Source: Serratia proteamaculans_D (GTDB taxonomy: Bacteria; Pseudomonadota; Gammaproteobacteria; Enterobacterales; Enterobacteriaceae). Taken from it: a stretch of 64,000 nucleotides of DNA. The first letter of the stretch is position 1; every line of letters starts with the position of its first letter. The stretch lies in NCBI RefSeq assembly GCF_049959315.1, contig NZ_CP188201.1. One strand, written 5' to 3'. Shown in pieces: positions 52,066 to 61,140 of this stretch. Below the pieces are notes generated by a model. It was given only the letters and a program-made list of their open reading frames with translations, searched no databases and had not been told where the DNA came from. The translations under genes and the position numbers were made by a program.

Positions 52066-52329
52066 GTTGTGTCCCACAATAGGACGTGGCACCGTCGCAG
52101 ACCCAAAAGCCCGTAATCAAGGCGGAGGGTGCAGGGCATAGTGGGCCTATGTTCAAGCCTGACAACGCAGAGTACGGGCTTTTGGGGCGCGACCCGAAGG
52201 GCTGGGGCCATTTGAACGCGCACCTGTGTTACGAGCCGCTTATTTGGCCCACCAAACCTCACGACCCGCGCCTTGCTGCGCGCTCAAATGACCGCCAGCG
52301 GCGCTCACGTACTATTATGGGAAACAACC
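52065..52329. mobile_element. MITE-like element between paaX and paaY
   Basis: 265 bp bounded by 24-bp terminal inverted repeats with 21 of 24 matches: left GGTTGTGTCCCACAATAG (52065 onward) and right, ending in CTATTATGGGAAACAACC. Inside is an exact 14-bp inverted pair CCCAAAAGCCCGTA (52102-52115) and its complement (52173-52186). It encodes no transposase. The left end begins at the last base of the paaX stop and the right end lies 3 bp before the ribosome site of paaY, so insertion left both genes intact but lengthened the gap. No clear target-site duplication is seen. Confidence 0.65.
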
Positions 52330-52344
52330 TTAGGAGTTTTTGCT

Positions 52345-52941
52345 ATGCCCGTGTATCAGATTGATGGCCTGACCCCAGTAGTAGACCCCAGCAGTTATGT
52401 GCACCCGACCGCGGTATTGATTGGCGATGTGATCGTCGGCAAACAGGTGTATATCGGCCCCAATGCCAGCCTGCGCGGCGACTTTGGCCGTCTGGTGATT
52501 GGTGACGGCGCCAATATCCAGGACAACTGCGTGATGCACGGCTTTCCGCAGCAGGACACCGTGGTGGAACAGGACGGTCATATCGGCCACGGCGCGATAT
52601 TGCACGGCTGCCGCATCCGCCGGAACGCCATGGTCGGCATGAATGCGGTGATTATGGACGGTGCGGAGATCGGTGAGAACAGCATCGTCGGTGCCATGGC
52701 GTTCGTTAAGGCCGCCGCGGTGATTGAAGCCAACAAGCTGGTGGTAGGCAGCCCGGCAAGGGTATTGCGCGACCTGACCGAACAGGAGCTGGCGTGGAAA
52801 GTGGCCGGCACGCGCGAATATCATGATTTGGTACTGCGCTGTAAATCTTCACTGCAAGAAGTCGCCCCACTGAGCGAAATCGAACCGGGCCGTCAGCGCT
52901 TAAGTTTTGGCGACCACCTGATACCAAAAAGTCAGCTTTAA
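52345..52941 (+). CDS. paaY: Gamma-carbonic-anhydrase-fold thioesterase PaaY
   Basis: 198 residues from ATG 52345, with AGGAG at 52332-52336; the earlier in-frame start lies inside the MITE. A left-handed beta-helix of hexapeptide repeats (YVHPTAVLIGDVIVGKQVYIG and following) with metal-ligand histidines (VMHGF, GHIGHGA, ILHGC). PaaY hydrolyses a toxic stalled pathway intermediate. Confidence 0.93.
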   Translation: MPVYQIDGLTPVVDPSSYVHPTAVLIGDVIVGKQVYIGPNASLRGDFGRLVIGDGANIQDNCVMHGFPQQDTVVEQDGHIGHGAILHGCRIRRNAMVGMNAVIMDGAEIGENSIVGAMAFVKAAAVIEANKLVVGSPARVLRDLTEQELAWKVAGTREYHDLVLRCKSSLQEVAPLSEIEPGRQRLSFGDHLIPKSQL

Positions 52942-52968
52942 GCATCACGAAATACGCTATTTCGGTAA

Positions 52969-52979
52969 AAAGTGGTTTA
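52969..52979 (+). promoter_or_regulatory. AAAGTGGTTTA motif in the MocR gene promoter
   Basis: The 11-mer lies 44 bp before the MocR start and recurs exactly upstream of the neighbouring EamA transporter gene (55477-55487) with an inverted copy at 55518-55528. It is a candidate MocR operator. Confidence 0.5.
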
Positions 52980-53022
52980 CAGTGAACACCCTGTTTAACT
53001 CTTTTTATCTGGACCGGAATAG

Positions 53023-54507
53023 ATGCCAAGAACGGCCAAAACGGTTGAAGTCCCCGCCATCGGCGAGCTTGATCGCCAGGCGGGGCAGCTTAGCCTGCAG
53101 CTTGCTCAGGCGTTGCGGGCAGCCATCAACAGAGGCGAGCTGAAACCTGGCGATCTGTTGCCCTCCACCCGCGTGTTGGCAGCTGCGTTGCAGTTGGCCA
53201 GAGGCACGGTGCTGGCAGCCTTCGAACAGCTGACGGCCGAGGGCTTTCTCGAAGCGCAGCCCGGTTCGGGCACCCGCGTCGCCCTGTCACTTCACCGACA
53301 GCCCCCGGCACCACTCGATCCGGCTGATATTTGTGACATCCCACTTTCCAGCCAGGCGCAGGCATTGGCGCAATTTGCCGGTCAGTTACGGCCGCTGCCA
53401 TCGATCCCCTTCACCGTCTCGGTGCCCATCAATGATACCGCGCCCGATGATGTCTGGCGTCGTCTCGGCAACCGCATCCGCGCCCGTGGGCCAGGTGCTC
53501 CGGCAGGCTATGGCGAACCGCTGGGGGCACTGCCGTTGCGCAAGGCGGTCTGTGAATACGTCCGCAAATCCCGTTCGGTACACTGTACGCCGGAACAGGT
53601 GATTATCACCTCCGGCACTCAACAAGGGCTGTATCTGGCGACGCAAATTCTGCTGGACGCCGGTGACACCGCCTGGGTGGAGGATCCGGCCTATCACGGC
53701 ATTACCGCCATCTTTAACAGCGTCTTTAGAGACCGGCGAATGGTCAGAGTGCCGGTGGATGCCGAAGGAATAGACGTGGTGGCAGGCAGTAAAATCGCGC
53801 CACAGGCCAAAGCCGCCTTTGTCACCCCTTCTCACCAGTACCCGCTGTGTATGCCGATGAGCATGACGCGTCGGCTCGAGCTGCTGGCCTGGGCCAAAGA
53901 GAGCCGGGCCTGGATTGTCGAGGATGATTACGACAGTGAAATGCGCTATTCCGGCCACCCGTTTCCGTCATTGCAGGGGTTGGATCCGGCCAGAGTGGTC
54001 TACCTTGGCACCTTCAGCAAGATCCTTTTCCCTTCATTACGACTGGGCTACGCCATCGTACCCAGGCCGCTGGTGGATGCCTTTTGCGGCGCACGCGTGC
54101 TGATGGACCGCCACCCGCCCAGCGCCGATCAGCACGTGCTGGCCAGCTTTATAGCGCAGGGCCATCTGGATCGTCATATCCGCCGTATGCGCGGCGTGTA
54201 TGCGGAAAAACGGCGGGTATTAACCGCAGCCATCAATGCCCATGTCTCTGCCGAGCTGGCGACGCTGCACCCCAGCGATCAGGGCATGCATATGGTGTTG
54301 TGGTTGAAGGCGGGGCTGGACGACCGACAGGTAGTTCGCCATGCTGCCGAGGCTGGAGTGGCGGTAAGCGCGCTTTCACCAATGTATGGCGTCGGCAGCG
54401 GGAAAAGCGGCTTGATACTCGGACTGGGCGGTTACGATGATCTGCAAATCCATCAAGCCGCCCAACGGCTGAATCAGGTGCTGATGACTCTGGCCGAAAC
54501 AGGGTAA
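53023..54507 (+). CDS. MocR-type PLP-dependent transcriptional regulator (PdxR/GabR-like)
   Basis: 494 residues: a GntR-type N-terminal winged helix (about 20-90; ELKPGDLLPSTRVLAAALQL) joined to a fold-type I aminotransferase-like domain. The PLP lysine is in LGTFSKILFPSLRLG; EDDYDSEMRYSG is a typical PLP-domain stretch. MocR proteins use PLP (and amino compounds) as effectors and often control a nearby transporter or PLP gene. The adjacent EamA gene and shared 11-bp motif suggest that target. Confidence 0.9.
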   Translation: MPRTAKTVEVPAIGELDRQAGQLSLQLAQALRAAINRGELKPGDLLPSTRVLAAALQLARGTVLAAFEQLTAEGFLEAQPGSGTRVALSLHRQPPAPLDPADICDIPLSSQAQALAQFAGQLRPLPSIPFTVSVPINDTAPDDVWRRLGNRIRARGPGAPAGYGEPLGALPLRKAVCEYVRKSRSVHCTPEQVIITSGTQQGLYLATQILLDAGDTAWVEDPAYHGITAIFNSVFRDRRMVRVPVDAEGIDVVAGSKIAPQAKAAFVTPSHQYPLCMPMSMTRRLELLAWAKESRAWIVEDDYDSEMRYSGHPFPSLQGLDPARVVYLGTFSKILFPSLRLGYAIVPRPLVDAFCGARVLMDRHPPSADQHVLASFIAQGHLDRHIRRMRGVYAEKRRVLTAAINAHVSAELATLHPSDQGMHMVLWLKAGLDDRQVVRHAAEAGVAVSALSPMYGVGSGKSGLILGLGGYDDLQIHQAAQRLNQVLMTLAETG

Positions 54508-54528
54508 GGCCGTCTTACCCTACCCGGT

Positions 54529-55431
54529 TCAGCGCGAAAACCGCTTCGCGCTGTACACGCAAACCAACACTCCGGCCATAACCGCAATCATCGAAGGCTG
54601 GATGGTTTCATGCAGCACCCACGCGGCCAGCGCCAGACCAAAGAACGGCTGCAGCAGTTGTAACTGACCCACGGCGGCAATGCCGCCCAGCGCCAAACCG
54701 CGATACCAGAAGATAAAGCCAATCCACATGCTGAACAGCGAAATATAGCCCAGAGAGAGCCACGCCCCGACGCTGACCTGCGGCCAACTCGCCGGAGCGG
54801 CCCAAACGGCAACCCCGGCCGTCAGCGGCAAAGCCACCACCAGCGCCCAGGAGATCACCTGCCAGCCACCAAGCTTACGCGTCAGCATCGCGCCTTCCGC
54901 GTAGCCCAGGCCGCAGAGCAGTATCGCCGCCACCATCAGCAGGTCACCCACCCAGGAAACGCCCGCCCCCTGACTTAGCGCAAAGGCCCCCACCAGCAGA
55001 CTACCCAACACCGAGAACAGCCAGAAAGCGATTTTCGGACGTTCTCCCCCGCGCAGTACGCCAAAACAGGCGGTAGCCAATGGCAATAGCCCGATATACA
55101 CCAGCGCATGCGCCGAGGTGGTGTGCTGCAAGGCCAACGCCGTCAGCAACGGGAAACCGATCACGACCCCGATCGCCACCATCACCAGCGGCACAAAATC
55201 CTGCCGCTGCGGCCAACGTTGACGCATTAGCCCCAACGCGCCAAGCGCCAGTATGGCTGCCAGTACCGCCCGCATCGCGGTCAGGAAAAGCGGATCAAAT
55301 TCTTGCACCGCCAGACGCGTGGCGGGCAAAGAACCGCTAAAAATCAACATCCCCAGAAAGCCGCTAACCCACCCCTGTGCCGAATTATCGCTTCGGCCGA
55401 CAACCTGAAATTTTTCCGTCTCACTGCTCAT
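54529..55431 (-). CDS. EamA/DMT family transporter
   Basis: A 300-residue, ten-helix protein of the drug/metabolite transporter superfamily with two EamA halves (FLGMLIFSGSLPATRLAVQEF and GYISLFSMWIGFIFWYRGLA). Members export or import small metabolites such as amino acids. It is convergent with the MocR gene (22 bp) and probably under its control; the promoter region carries two inverted MocR-like motifs. Confidence 0.85.
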   Translation of the reverse strand: MSSETEKFQVVGRSDNSAQGWVSGFLGMLIFSGSLPATRLAVQEFDPLFLTAMRAVLAAILALGALGLMRQRWPQRQDFVPLVMVAIGVVIGFPLLTALALQHTTSAHALVYIGLLPLATACFGVLRGGERPKIAFWLFSVLGSLLVGAFALSQGAGVSWVGDLLMVAAILLCGLGYAEGAMLTRKLGGWQVISWALVVALPLTAGVAVWAAPASWPQVSVGAWLSLGYISLFSMWIGFIFWYRGLALGGIAAVGQLQLLQPFFGLALAAWVLHETIQPSMIAVMAGVLVCVYSAKRFSR

Positions 55432-55476
55432 GGCAACACCACTCTATACCGGCGAAAGATCCCTTATTCTCCGGTT

Positions 55477-55528
55477 AAAGTGGTTTATTGCCAGAGCCAG
55501 ATAACGACATTATCAGCAAACCACTTTA
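55477..55528. promoter_or_regulatory. Inverted pair of MocR-like motifs upstream of the EamA gene
   Basis: TAAAGTGGTTT (55476-55486) and AAACCACTTTA (55518-55528) are exact inverted 11-mers spaced 31 bp, upstream of the EamA gene on the minus strand. The second overlaps the stop codon of the permease gene. The same motif occurs in the MocR promoter. Confidence 0.5.
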
Positions 55529-56926
55529 CTCTAACTCCGGCGTTTCCATCGCAGCGGGCAGCGGCTGATGGCGGCTATAGAAGAAGTAGATGGCCACCAG
55601 CAGCAGAGTGAACGGGATACCGAACCACAGCGTCATCTTGAAAAACTCGGTGAACGCCGTCGAGATCAACAGTGCGGTCATCAGTCCGGCACCGGCCAGC
55701 GTGGTGTAGGGAAAGCCCCACATGCGGAATTTCAGGTGGGTTTGGCGATGCTGACGGCGGAAAAACAGGTGAGTGACAAAAATCATCAGCCAGGTAAAGC
55801 AAGCGCCGTACACCGAAATAGACATCATGGCGGCAAAGGATTTCTCCGGATAAACCAGGCTCAGCACGATCGACACCACAATGCCAATGCACGACATCGC
55901 CAGCGCGCTCACCGGAATGCCGCGTTTGCTGACCCGGCCCAGCGCAGCCGGGGCCTGCCCGGCACGCGACAGCGAGAACATCATACGGGTGGTGATATAC
56001 AACTGGCTGTTCATTGCCGACAGCGCGGCCACCAGCACAATAAAGTTGAAGATACCGGCGGCGGCGGGCAAGTGGATCACGTTCATCGCCATCAGAAACG
56101 GGCTTTCCCCGGTACCGGACTGCCGCCAGGGAACGATCGCCAGCATCAGCGCAATCGACAACATATAGAAAATAAACAATCGCAAGATGGTGCCCTTGAA
56201 GGCAGTTTTCACCGCAATCACCGGGTTTTTGGCTTCACCAGCGGCCACCGCGATCATCTCAATACTCAGATAGCTGAAAATGGACACGATCACCGCGAAC
56301 CACATGCCCTTGACGCCAAACGGGAAGAACCCGCCATTGGCAGTAAAGTTGTGAATACCGTAGGCCGGGTTAGCGGAAAACACCAAAATGCCGATGCCAA
56401 TGGCGATAAAGGCCGCGATGGCCACCACCTTGATGGTCGACAGCGCATACTCCACCTGGCCGAAGGACTTGACGCCAATCACATTGATGACGATCACCGC
56501 CGCAGAAAACAGCAGCACCCAGGGCCAGATAGGCGTGGTCGGGAACCAGAACTGCATATACATGCCGATGGCGGTGACCTCGGTGCCCACCGCCAACACT
56601 ACGCAGGACCAGTAGGAATAACGCACCAGAAAACCGAACAGCGGGCTGATATAAAACTCGGCATAGTCACCAAAAGAGCCCGGCGTCGGGTGTTCAGAGG
56701 TCATTTCCGCCAGGCACCCCATCAGCAACAACGCCACCACACCGCCGATAAAATAACTCAACAGGACGCTGGGGCCGGCCATCTGAATGGCATAGGCACT
56801 GCCGAGAAACAGCCCGGTGCCGATCGCCCCCCCTATCGCCAGCATGGTCATCTGCCCGGCGGTGAGCTGTTTCTTCAAGCCGCCCTGCCGCCGCGCAATT
56901 TCTTCAAAACCTTTCATCTGTTTCAT
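55526..56926 (-). CDS. Amino acid permease (APC superfamily, AAT family)
   Basis: 466 residues with 12 helices; the N-terminal MLAIGGAIGTGLFLGSAYAI and GDYAEFYISPLFGF are family signatures of amino-acid:H+ symporters (proline, GABA, asparagine, aromatic types). Last gene of a four-gene minus-strand run; it starts 16 bp after the aminotransferase. By context it imports the amino acid that the aminotransferase processes. Confidence 0.88.
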   Translation of the reverse strand: MKQMKGFEEIARRQGGLKKQLTAGQMTMLAIGGAIGTGLFLGSAYAIQMAGPSVLLSYFIGGVVALLLMGCLAEMTSEHPTPGSFGDYAEFYISPLFGFLVRYSYWSCVVLAVGTEVTAIGMYMQFWFPTTPIWPWVLLFSAAVIVINVIGVKSFGQVEYALSTIKVVAIAAFIAIGIGILVFSANPAYGIHNFTANGGFFPFGVKGMWFAVIVSIFSYLSIEMIAVAAGEAKNPVIAVKTAFKGTILRLFIFYMLSIALMLAIVPWRQSGTGESPFLMAMNVIHLPAAAGIFNFIVLVAALSAMNSQLYITTRMMFSLSRAGQAPAALGRVSKRGIPVSALAMSCIGIVVSIVLSLVYPEKSFAAMMSISVYGACFTWLMIFVTHLFFRRQHRQTHLKFRMWGFPYTTLAGAGLMTALLISTAFTEFFKMTLWFGIPFTLLLVAIYFFYSRHQPLPAAMETPELE

Positions 56927-56942
56927 GGCAGTCCTACCTTAT

Positions 56943-58130
56943 TCACGCAGTACGGGTGACATCCAGGATGGCGGCAGTAACGTAGTCGACATTATTTTGA
57001 TTCAGGCCGGGCAAACACATGCGGCCGGGCGCCACCAGATAGATGGCGTAATCCTGTCGTAGCCGCTCTACCTGTTGCGGGTTCAAGCCGGTGTAACTGA
57101 ACATGCCTTTTTGGTCGCGAATGCGCCGATAGTCCAACGGCGAACCGCCCTGCTCCAGCCCGTTAGCCAGCGTTTGCCGCATCTGTTTGATACGTTGACG
57201 CATGCCGGCCAGTTCGCTTTCCCACTGTTGGCGCAAGCCGGCATCCGCCAACAGGGTTTCCACAATCTGGCTGCCGTGGGTCGGCGGGCAGGAATAGCTG
57301 CGGCGGATCAAGGTTTTCAATGCGCCCTTGACGTTGGTCGCACTCTCCGGGCTGGCGCAGCGGACCGAAAGCCCACCCAGCCGCTGGCCATACAGCGCGA
57401 CATTTTTTGAAAACGAATTGGCGACCAAAAATTCCAGATCGGTTTTCAATGCCTCACGCAGCGCGAAACAGTCCTCGTCCAGACCGTCGCCAAAGCCCTG
57501 ATAGGCAATATCGAACAGCGGCAACAACCGGCGACGCTGTATGACCTCCAGCGTGGCACGCCACTGCGCCGGGCTGAGATCGGTACCGGTCGGGTTATGA
57601 CAGCAAGGGTGCAACAGCACCACGCTGCCTTCCGGCAGGCTGCCCAGCGTATCGAGCATGGCATCAAAACGCAGGCCGCCGTTGACCTCATCAAAATACG
57701 GGTAGGTATGCACCTTCAGACCGGCGCCTTCGAAGATCGCCCAATGGTTGGCCCAGGTAGGATCTGACACCCAGATGTCATGGCGGGACAGGTAGTGATG
57801 GATAAAATCCGCCGCCAGCTTCAAAGCGCCGGAACCGCCAACGGTTTGTACCGTGCTAATCGAAGCTGACGCCGCTTCACCGAACAGCAAGCTCTGCACC
57901 TGTTGGGCAAACAGCGCCGTACCTTCGATCGGCGGATATCCATGCGGGCGACGCTGCTCAAGCAATTGCCGTTCGGCGGTCTCAACCGCTTGCATCAGCG
58001 GGATCCGTCCTTGCTGATCATAATAAAGACCAATACCCAGATTAACTTTCTGCGTATTTTCATCTCGTAAATAAGCTTCCATCAACGACATAATAGGATC
58101 GGCCGCCGAACGGCCAATGTGATTAAACAT
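56943..58130 (-). CDS. Aspartate/aromatic-type aminotransferase
   Basis: A 395-residue class I aminotransferase of the AspC/TyrB group. The PLP lysine is in NSFSKNVALYGQRLGGLSVR; HPCCHNPTGTDLS and FDIAYQGFGDGLDED are typical. Start MFNHIGRSAADPIMSL fits AspC/TyrB. The motif set does not separate aspartate from aromatic preference; the neighbouring formamidase-like hydrolase favours an aromatic or kynurenine-type substrate. Confidence 0.88.
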   Translation of the reverse strand: MFNHIGRSAADPIMSLMEAYLRDENTQKVNLGIGLYYDQQGRIPLMQAVETAERQLLEQRRPHGYPPIEGTALFAQQVQSLLFGEAASASISTVQTVGGSGALKLAADFIHHYLSRHDIWVSDPTWANHWAIFEGAGLKVHTYPYFDEVNGGLRFDAMLDTLGSLPEGSVVLLHPCCHNPTGTDLSPAQWRATLEVIQRRRLLPLFDIAYQGFGDGLDEDCFALREALKTDLEFLVANSFSKNVALYGQRLGGLSVRCASPESATNVKGALKTLIRRSYSCPPTHGSQIVETLLADAGLRQQWESELAGMRQRIKQMRQTLANGLEQGGSPLDYRRIRDQKGMFSYTGLNPQQVERLRQDYAIYLVAPGRMCLPGLNQNNVDYVTAAILDVTRTA

Positions 58131-58188
58131 AGCGATTCCTTAATTCATTATTTAATGAATTTGCAGGTGGGGATTGTAGTTATATATT

Positions 58189-58560
58189 TCAGGCAGTAGC
58201 AGTGACGGTTATTTCTATTTTCATTCCCGGCACTACCAGCCTGTCAACAATTACCGTTGAACGATTGGGGTAAGGATAATTAAAATATTTCTTATAAATT
58301 TCATCGAGTAATTTAACGTCGTTCACATCGATGAGATAAACAATAACCTGCAGAACATTATCGCTGTGGCTTTCTGCCGCCTTTAACGTCCGGGCCAGAT
58401 TATCAAAGGTCAGGGTAATCTGTTTTTCCGGCTCGCCGGTTTCAATGCTGCCGTCCGGCCTGACCGGGCCATGGGCGGTGAACAGCATGCCGCCGCCTTT
58501 GGTCGCCCAGGAAAAGGGTTGGCCAATCTCTGGCAAGCCGGTATCGATAATGGTACGCAT
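58189..58560 (-). CDS. RidA family reactive-intermediate deaminase
   Basis: 123 residues; RidA fold with FDNLARTLKAAESHSDNVLQ, VIVDRLVVPGMKIEITVTA (the VxxLxxPxxxVExE-type ending). Family members hydrolyse enamine/imine intermediates made by PLP enzymes. It lies between a hydrolase (3-bp gap upstream) and the aminotransferase gene. Arg in the NRSTVIVDR strand is the candidate active-site residue of the RidA subgroup. Confidence 0.88.
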   Translation of the reverse strand: MRTIIDTGLPEIGQPFSWATKGGGMLFTAHGPVRPDGSIETGEPEKQITLTFDNLARTLKAAESHSDNVLQVIVYLIDVNDVKLLDEIYKKYFNYPYPNRSTVIVDRLVVPGMKIEITVTATA

Positions 58561-58563
58561 GGT

Positions 58564-59358
58564 TTATTTCCCCGTAGTGGTTAACTGGCGGATCAACGCC
58601 CCATCCCTGGCGAACAATGAGTCCAGCACGTTGTAATGGTTGGCACCGTCGACCGCAACCAGGCGGACGGGCAGCTGTTTTTCTTGTAGCGCAGCATAGT
58701 AATGCCGCGACTGGCCAATCAGTTCCGGCAGTTCGGCAGCGCCGTAAAATAGCGTCATCGGTTTAATACGTTCAGGTATATTGCGCGCCGGGCTTAACCG
58801 CGCAATTTTCTGCTGGGTCAACTGCAATTGCCGGTTAACGTAGGTGGTTAACAGGGGCTCCAGCTCGAAAATACCGCTGATCGGTAACACCACGTCGACC
58901 ATAGGATGATGCTGCCAGAAACTGGCCAGATGCCCTCCGGCGGAATGGCCACACAGGTAAACCGGCGCGAGTTTATTGGGTTCCAGACGTTGTTGAATCG
59001 CGTTCAGCGCCACACCGGTTTGCCGACAAATATCGTCAAGCGAGGCCTGTGGTGCCAGCATATATTCCAGCAGCACCACGTCAAAGCCCAATGCCAATGG
59101 CACGGTGGCAATAAAGGCAAAGTCATCCCGGGAACAAAATTGCCAATATCCTCCGTGAATAAATATTAATGTTCCCTGATGCGGCTCATCAGAATATAAC
59201 CAGTCAAAAACTTCCCTGGGTGGATCCCCATAGGCAATATTACGTTCGCTGCGGACTTGCTGATAAACCGCCTGACTACGAGTTTGGAATGAGGTCAGAA
59301 TTTCATCCTCATTGTCCACCGTCGAACCGTTATCGTAACTGCCCGCCAAAAGTTTCAT
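58564..59358 (-). CDS. Alpha/beta hydrolase, kynurenine-formamidase-like
   Basis: 264 residues; the oxyanion motif HGGYW and nucleophile elbow GHSAGGHLA are the two marks of the arylformamidase (kynurenine formamidase, HGGxW) family, which also includes other esterases. A C-terminal His in VDGANHYNVL completes the triad. First gene of the operon with RidA, aminotransferase and permease. N-formyl-kynurenine or another N-acyl/formyl amine is a plausible substrate; no tryptophan dioxygenase or kynureninase is in the window. Confidence 0.82.
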   Translation of the reverse strand: MKLLAGSYDNGSTVDNEDEILTSFQTRSQAVYQQVRSERNIAYGDPPREVFDWLYSDEPHQGTLIFIHGGYWQFCSRDDFAFIATVPLALGFDVVLLEYMLAPQASLDDICRQTGVALNAIQQRLEPNKLAPVYLCGHSAGGHLASFWQHHPMVDVVLPISGIFELEPLLTTYVNRQLQLTQQKIARLSPARNIPERIKPMTLFYGAAELPELIGQSRHYYAALQEKQLPVRLVAVDGANHYNVLDSLFARDGALIRQLTTTGK

Positions 59359-59513
59359 ATATTAAACTTCGTTTATTATTTAAGATATGCGTTAACTATT
59401 AGCACCGGGAATAATATTGTCAAGAAGGGAACAACAGCAATGCGTGCAGGGTAATATAAATCTTTTCTGCGGCTCAATAAGTTTAACCAGTGAAACTTAT
59501 TAAGCCTTAATCG

Positions 59514-60431
59514 CTATTTTAACGGCGGCTGAATTTGCGCCAACTGACTTAATTCCTGCCAGGCATAATCCCAGAAGGTACGCACTTTTAGCGGCATGCG
59601 TTGGCTATGTTGCGCCACCAGTTGCACCGGCATCGGCAAGGGTTCAAACGCCGGCAGCAGGCGCACCAGCGTCCCCGCCGCCAGGTCGTCTGCCACCTGA
59701 TACGACAGCAACCGGGCGATGCCCTTGCCGGCTCGCGCCGCCAGTAACTGGGTTTCAACGTCATTGAGCAGCAAGCGCGGCGTCAGCCTTACCCTGTCAC
59801 CATTTTCCTGTGGACCAAATCGCCATTCGCGCAGCGACGCCCGCTGGGTGCCGACGATGGTGTCATGGTCGACCAACTGCGCCGGTTCCAATGGCTCGCC
59901 GCGTAGCGCCAGATAAGCCGGGCTGGCAACCGTCACCCGGGATACCTGCCCCAACCGACGCGCCACGCGGGAAGAGTCCTGCAGGTGGCCGATGCGTACC
60001 GCCACGTCCAGCCCCTCGTCGATCAAATCCAGGTTGCGGTCGTTGAGCACCATTTCAATTTGCATCTGCGGATAAAAATCGAGAAACGCCATCACCACCG
60101 GTGCCACGTGCCTGCGCCCGAACTGCACCGGCGAGGTAATACGCAGCAGACCGCTGAGCTGGCTATCCGCCGTATCCAGTACCGCCGCCTGGTATTCATG
60201 CAGCAGTAAATGCGCCCGCTCCGCCAGCCGCAGTCCGGCCTCGGTCGGGGCCAGCCGCCGGGTCGTACGTTCAACCAACCGGGCGCCAAAACGCTGCTCC
60301 AGCGAGGCGATGGCCCGGGTCACCGCCGGAGCGGAACGTCGCAGTTTGCGACCGGCGGCGGCCAGGCTGCCATGCTGGATCACCGCTACAAAAATCGCCA
60401 GTTCGTCCAACCGATCCATAGACTGTTCCAT
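59514..60431 (-). CDS. LysR-family transcriptional regulator
   Basis: 305 residues from 60431, or 301 from the internal ATG at 60419 (MDRLDELAIFVAV), the more usual family start. Helix-turn-helix LAAAGRKLRRSAPAVTRAIASLE; effector domain with RRLGQVSRVTVASPAYLALRG. Divergent from the GST gene with under 100 bp between, so it probably controls the GST/flavin-barrel pair. Confidence 0.88.
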   Translation of the reverse strand: MEQSMDRLDELAIFVAVIQHGSLAAAGRKLRRSAPAVTRAIASLEQRFGARLVERTTRRLAPTEAGLRLAERAHLLLHEYQAAVLDTADSQLSGLLRITSPVQFGRRHVAPVVMAFLDFYPQMQIEMVLNDRNLDLIDEGLDVAVRIGHLQDSSRVARRLGQVSRVTVASPAYLALRGEPLEPAQLVDHDTIVGTQRASLREWRFGPQENGDRVRLTPRLLLNDVETQLLAARAGKGIARLLSYQVADDLAAGTLVRLLPAFEPLPMPVQLVAQHSQRMPLKVRTFWDYAWQELSQLAQIQPPLK

Positions 60432-60517
60432 AAAGTGAAATTATCAATTTCCAGATTGCCGGATTTCGCTCACCGACTGCAAGAGTATGCTGATTAAAAT
60501 CCTTCAGGAGTGTGATT

Positions 60518-61135
60518 ATGCAAAAGCTAAAACTTTACGGTACCCCGCTTTCCGGCCACGTCCACCGCGTGGAGTTGCTGTTGCGGATGCTCGAACTGCC
60601 GTATGAATTTATCCCAGCCCCCGCAGCGGTGCGCCAAAGCGAAGCCTTTCTGCGCCTGAACCCTTTCGGCCAGATCCCGCTACTGGTGGATGGCGAGCTG
60701 GCGCTGGCCGACAGCAACGCCATTTTGGTGTACCTGGCCAAGCGCTATGCGCCGGATAGCCATTGGTTACCCGAAGAACCCGTGGCGGCGGCCCAGGTAC
60801 AGCAATGGTTGTGCAAAGCTGCGGGAGAAGTCCGCTATGGGCCGGCTTCCGCTCGTTTGATCGCCCAGTTCGGCGTGCCAGAAGATTATCAGGCTGCGCA
60901 GGCCATCAGCGCGCGCTTCCTGCCACAAATGGAGCAGCATCTGACCGACCATCAGTTTCTGGCGACGTCACAGGCCACCATTGGCGATCTGGCGTGCTAC
61001 AGCTATGTGGCGGTAGCGCCGGAAGGTGGCATTTCGCTGGCCCCGTACCCGGCAATTCAGCGCTGGATAGCGCGCATTGCCGCATTGCCGGGTTTCTTTG
61101 CTATGCCGTCACTGCCGTACCCCGTCGAGAGGTAA
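60518..61135 (+). CDS. Glutathione S-transferase family protein
   Basis: 205 residues from ATG 60518 (AGGAG at 60506-60510; a GTG at 60512 is rejected). N-terminal thioredoxin-like half (KLYGTPLSGHVHRVELLLRM, then NPFGQIPLLVDGELALADSNAI with the glutathione-binding Asp-Ser) and an all-helical C-terminal half. Five bp later starts a flavin-barrel gene, so the two are likely one detoxification unit. Confidence 0.9.
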   Translation: MQKLKLYGTPLSGHVHRVELLLRMLELPYEFIPAPAAVRQSEAFLRLNPFGQIPLLVDGELALADSNAILVYLAKRYAPDSHWLPEEPVAAAQVQQWLCKAAGEVRYGPASARLIAQFGVPEDYQAAQAISARFLPQMEQHLTDHQFLATSQATIGDLACYSYVAVAPEGGISLAPYPAIQRWIARIAALPGFFAMPSLPYPVER

Positions 61136-61140
61136 ATCCG

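Noticed and set aside
55568..56959. Long plus-strand ORF of over 460 codons antisense to the amino acid permease
   Set aside because: Its product is His/Arg/Gln-rich and low in complexity, as expected for the reverse complement of a GC-rich membrane protein gene; the minus-strand permease has clear family motifs.
60763..61140. Extended upstream part of the flavin-barrel reading frame
   Set aside because: It lies fully inside the GST gene in another frame; the ATG at 61141 five bases after the GST stop begins the family-like sequence.
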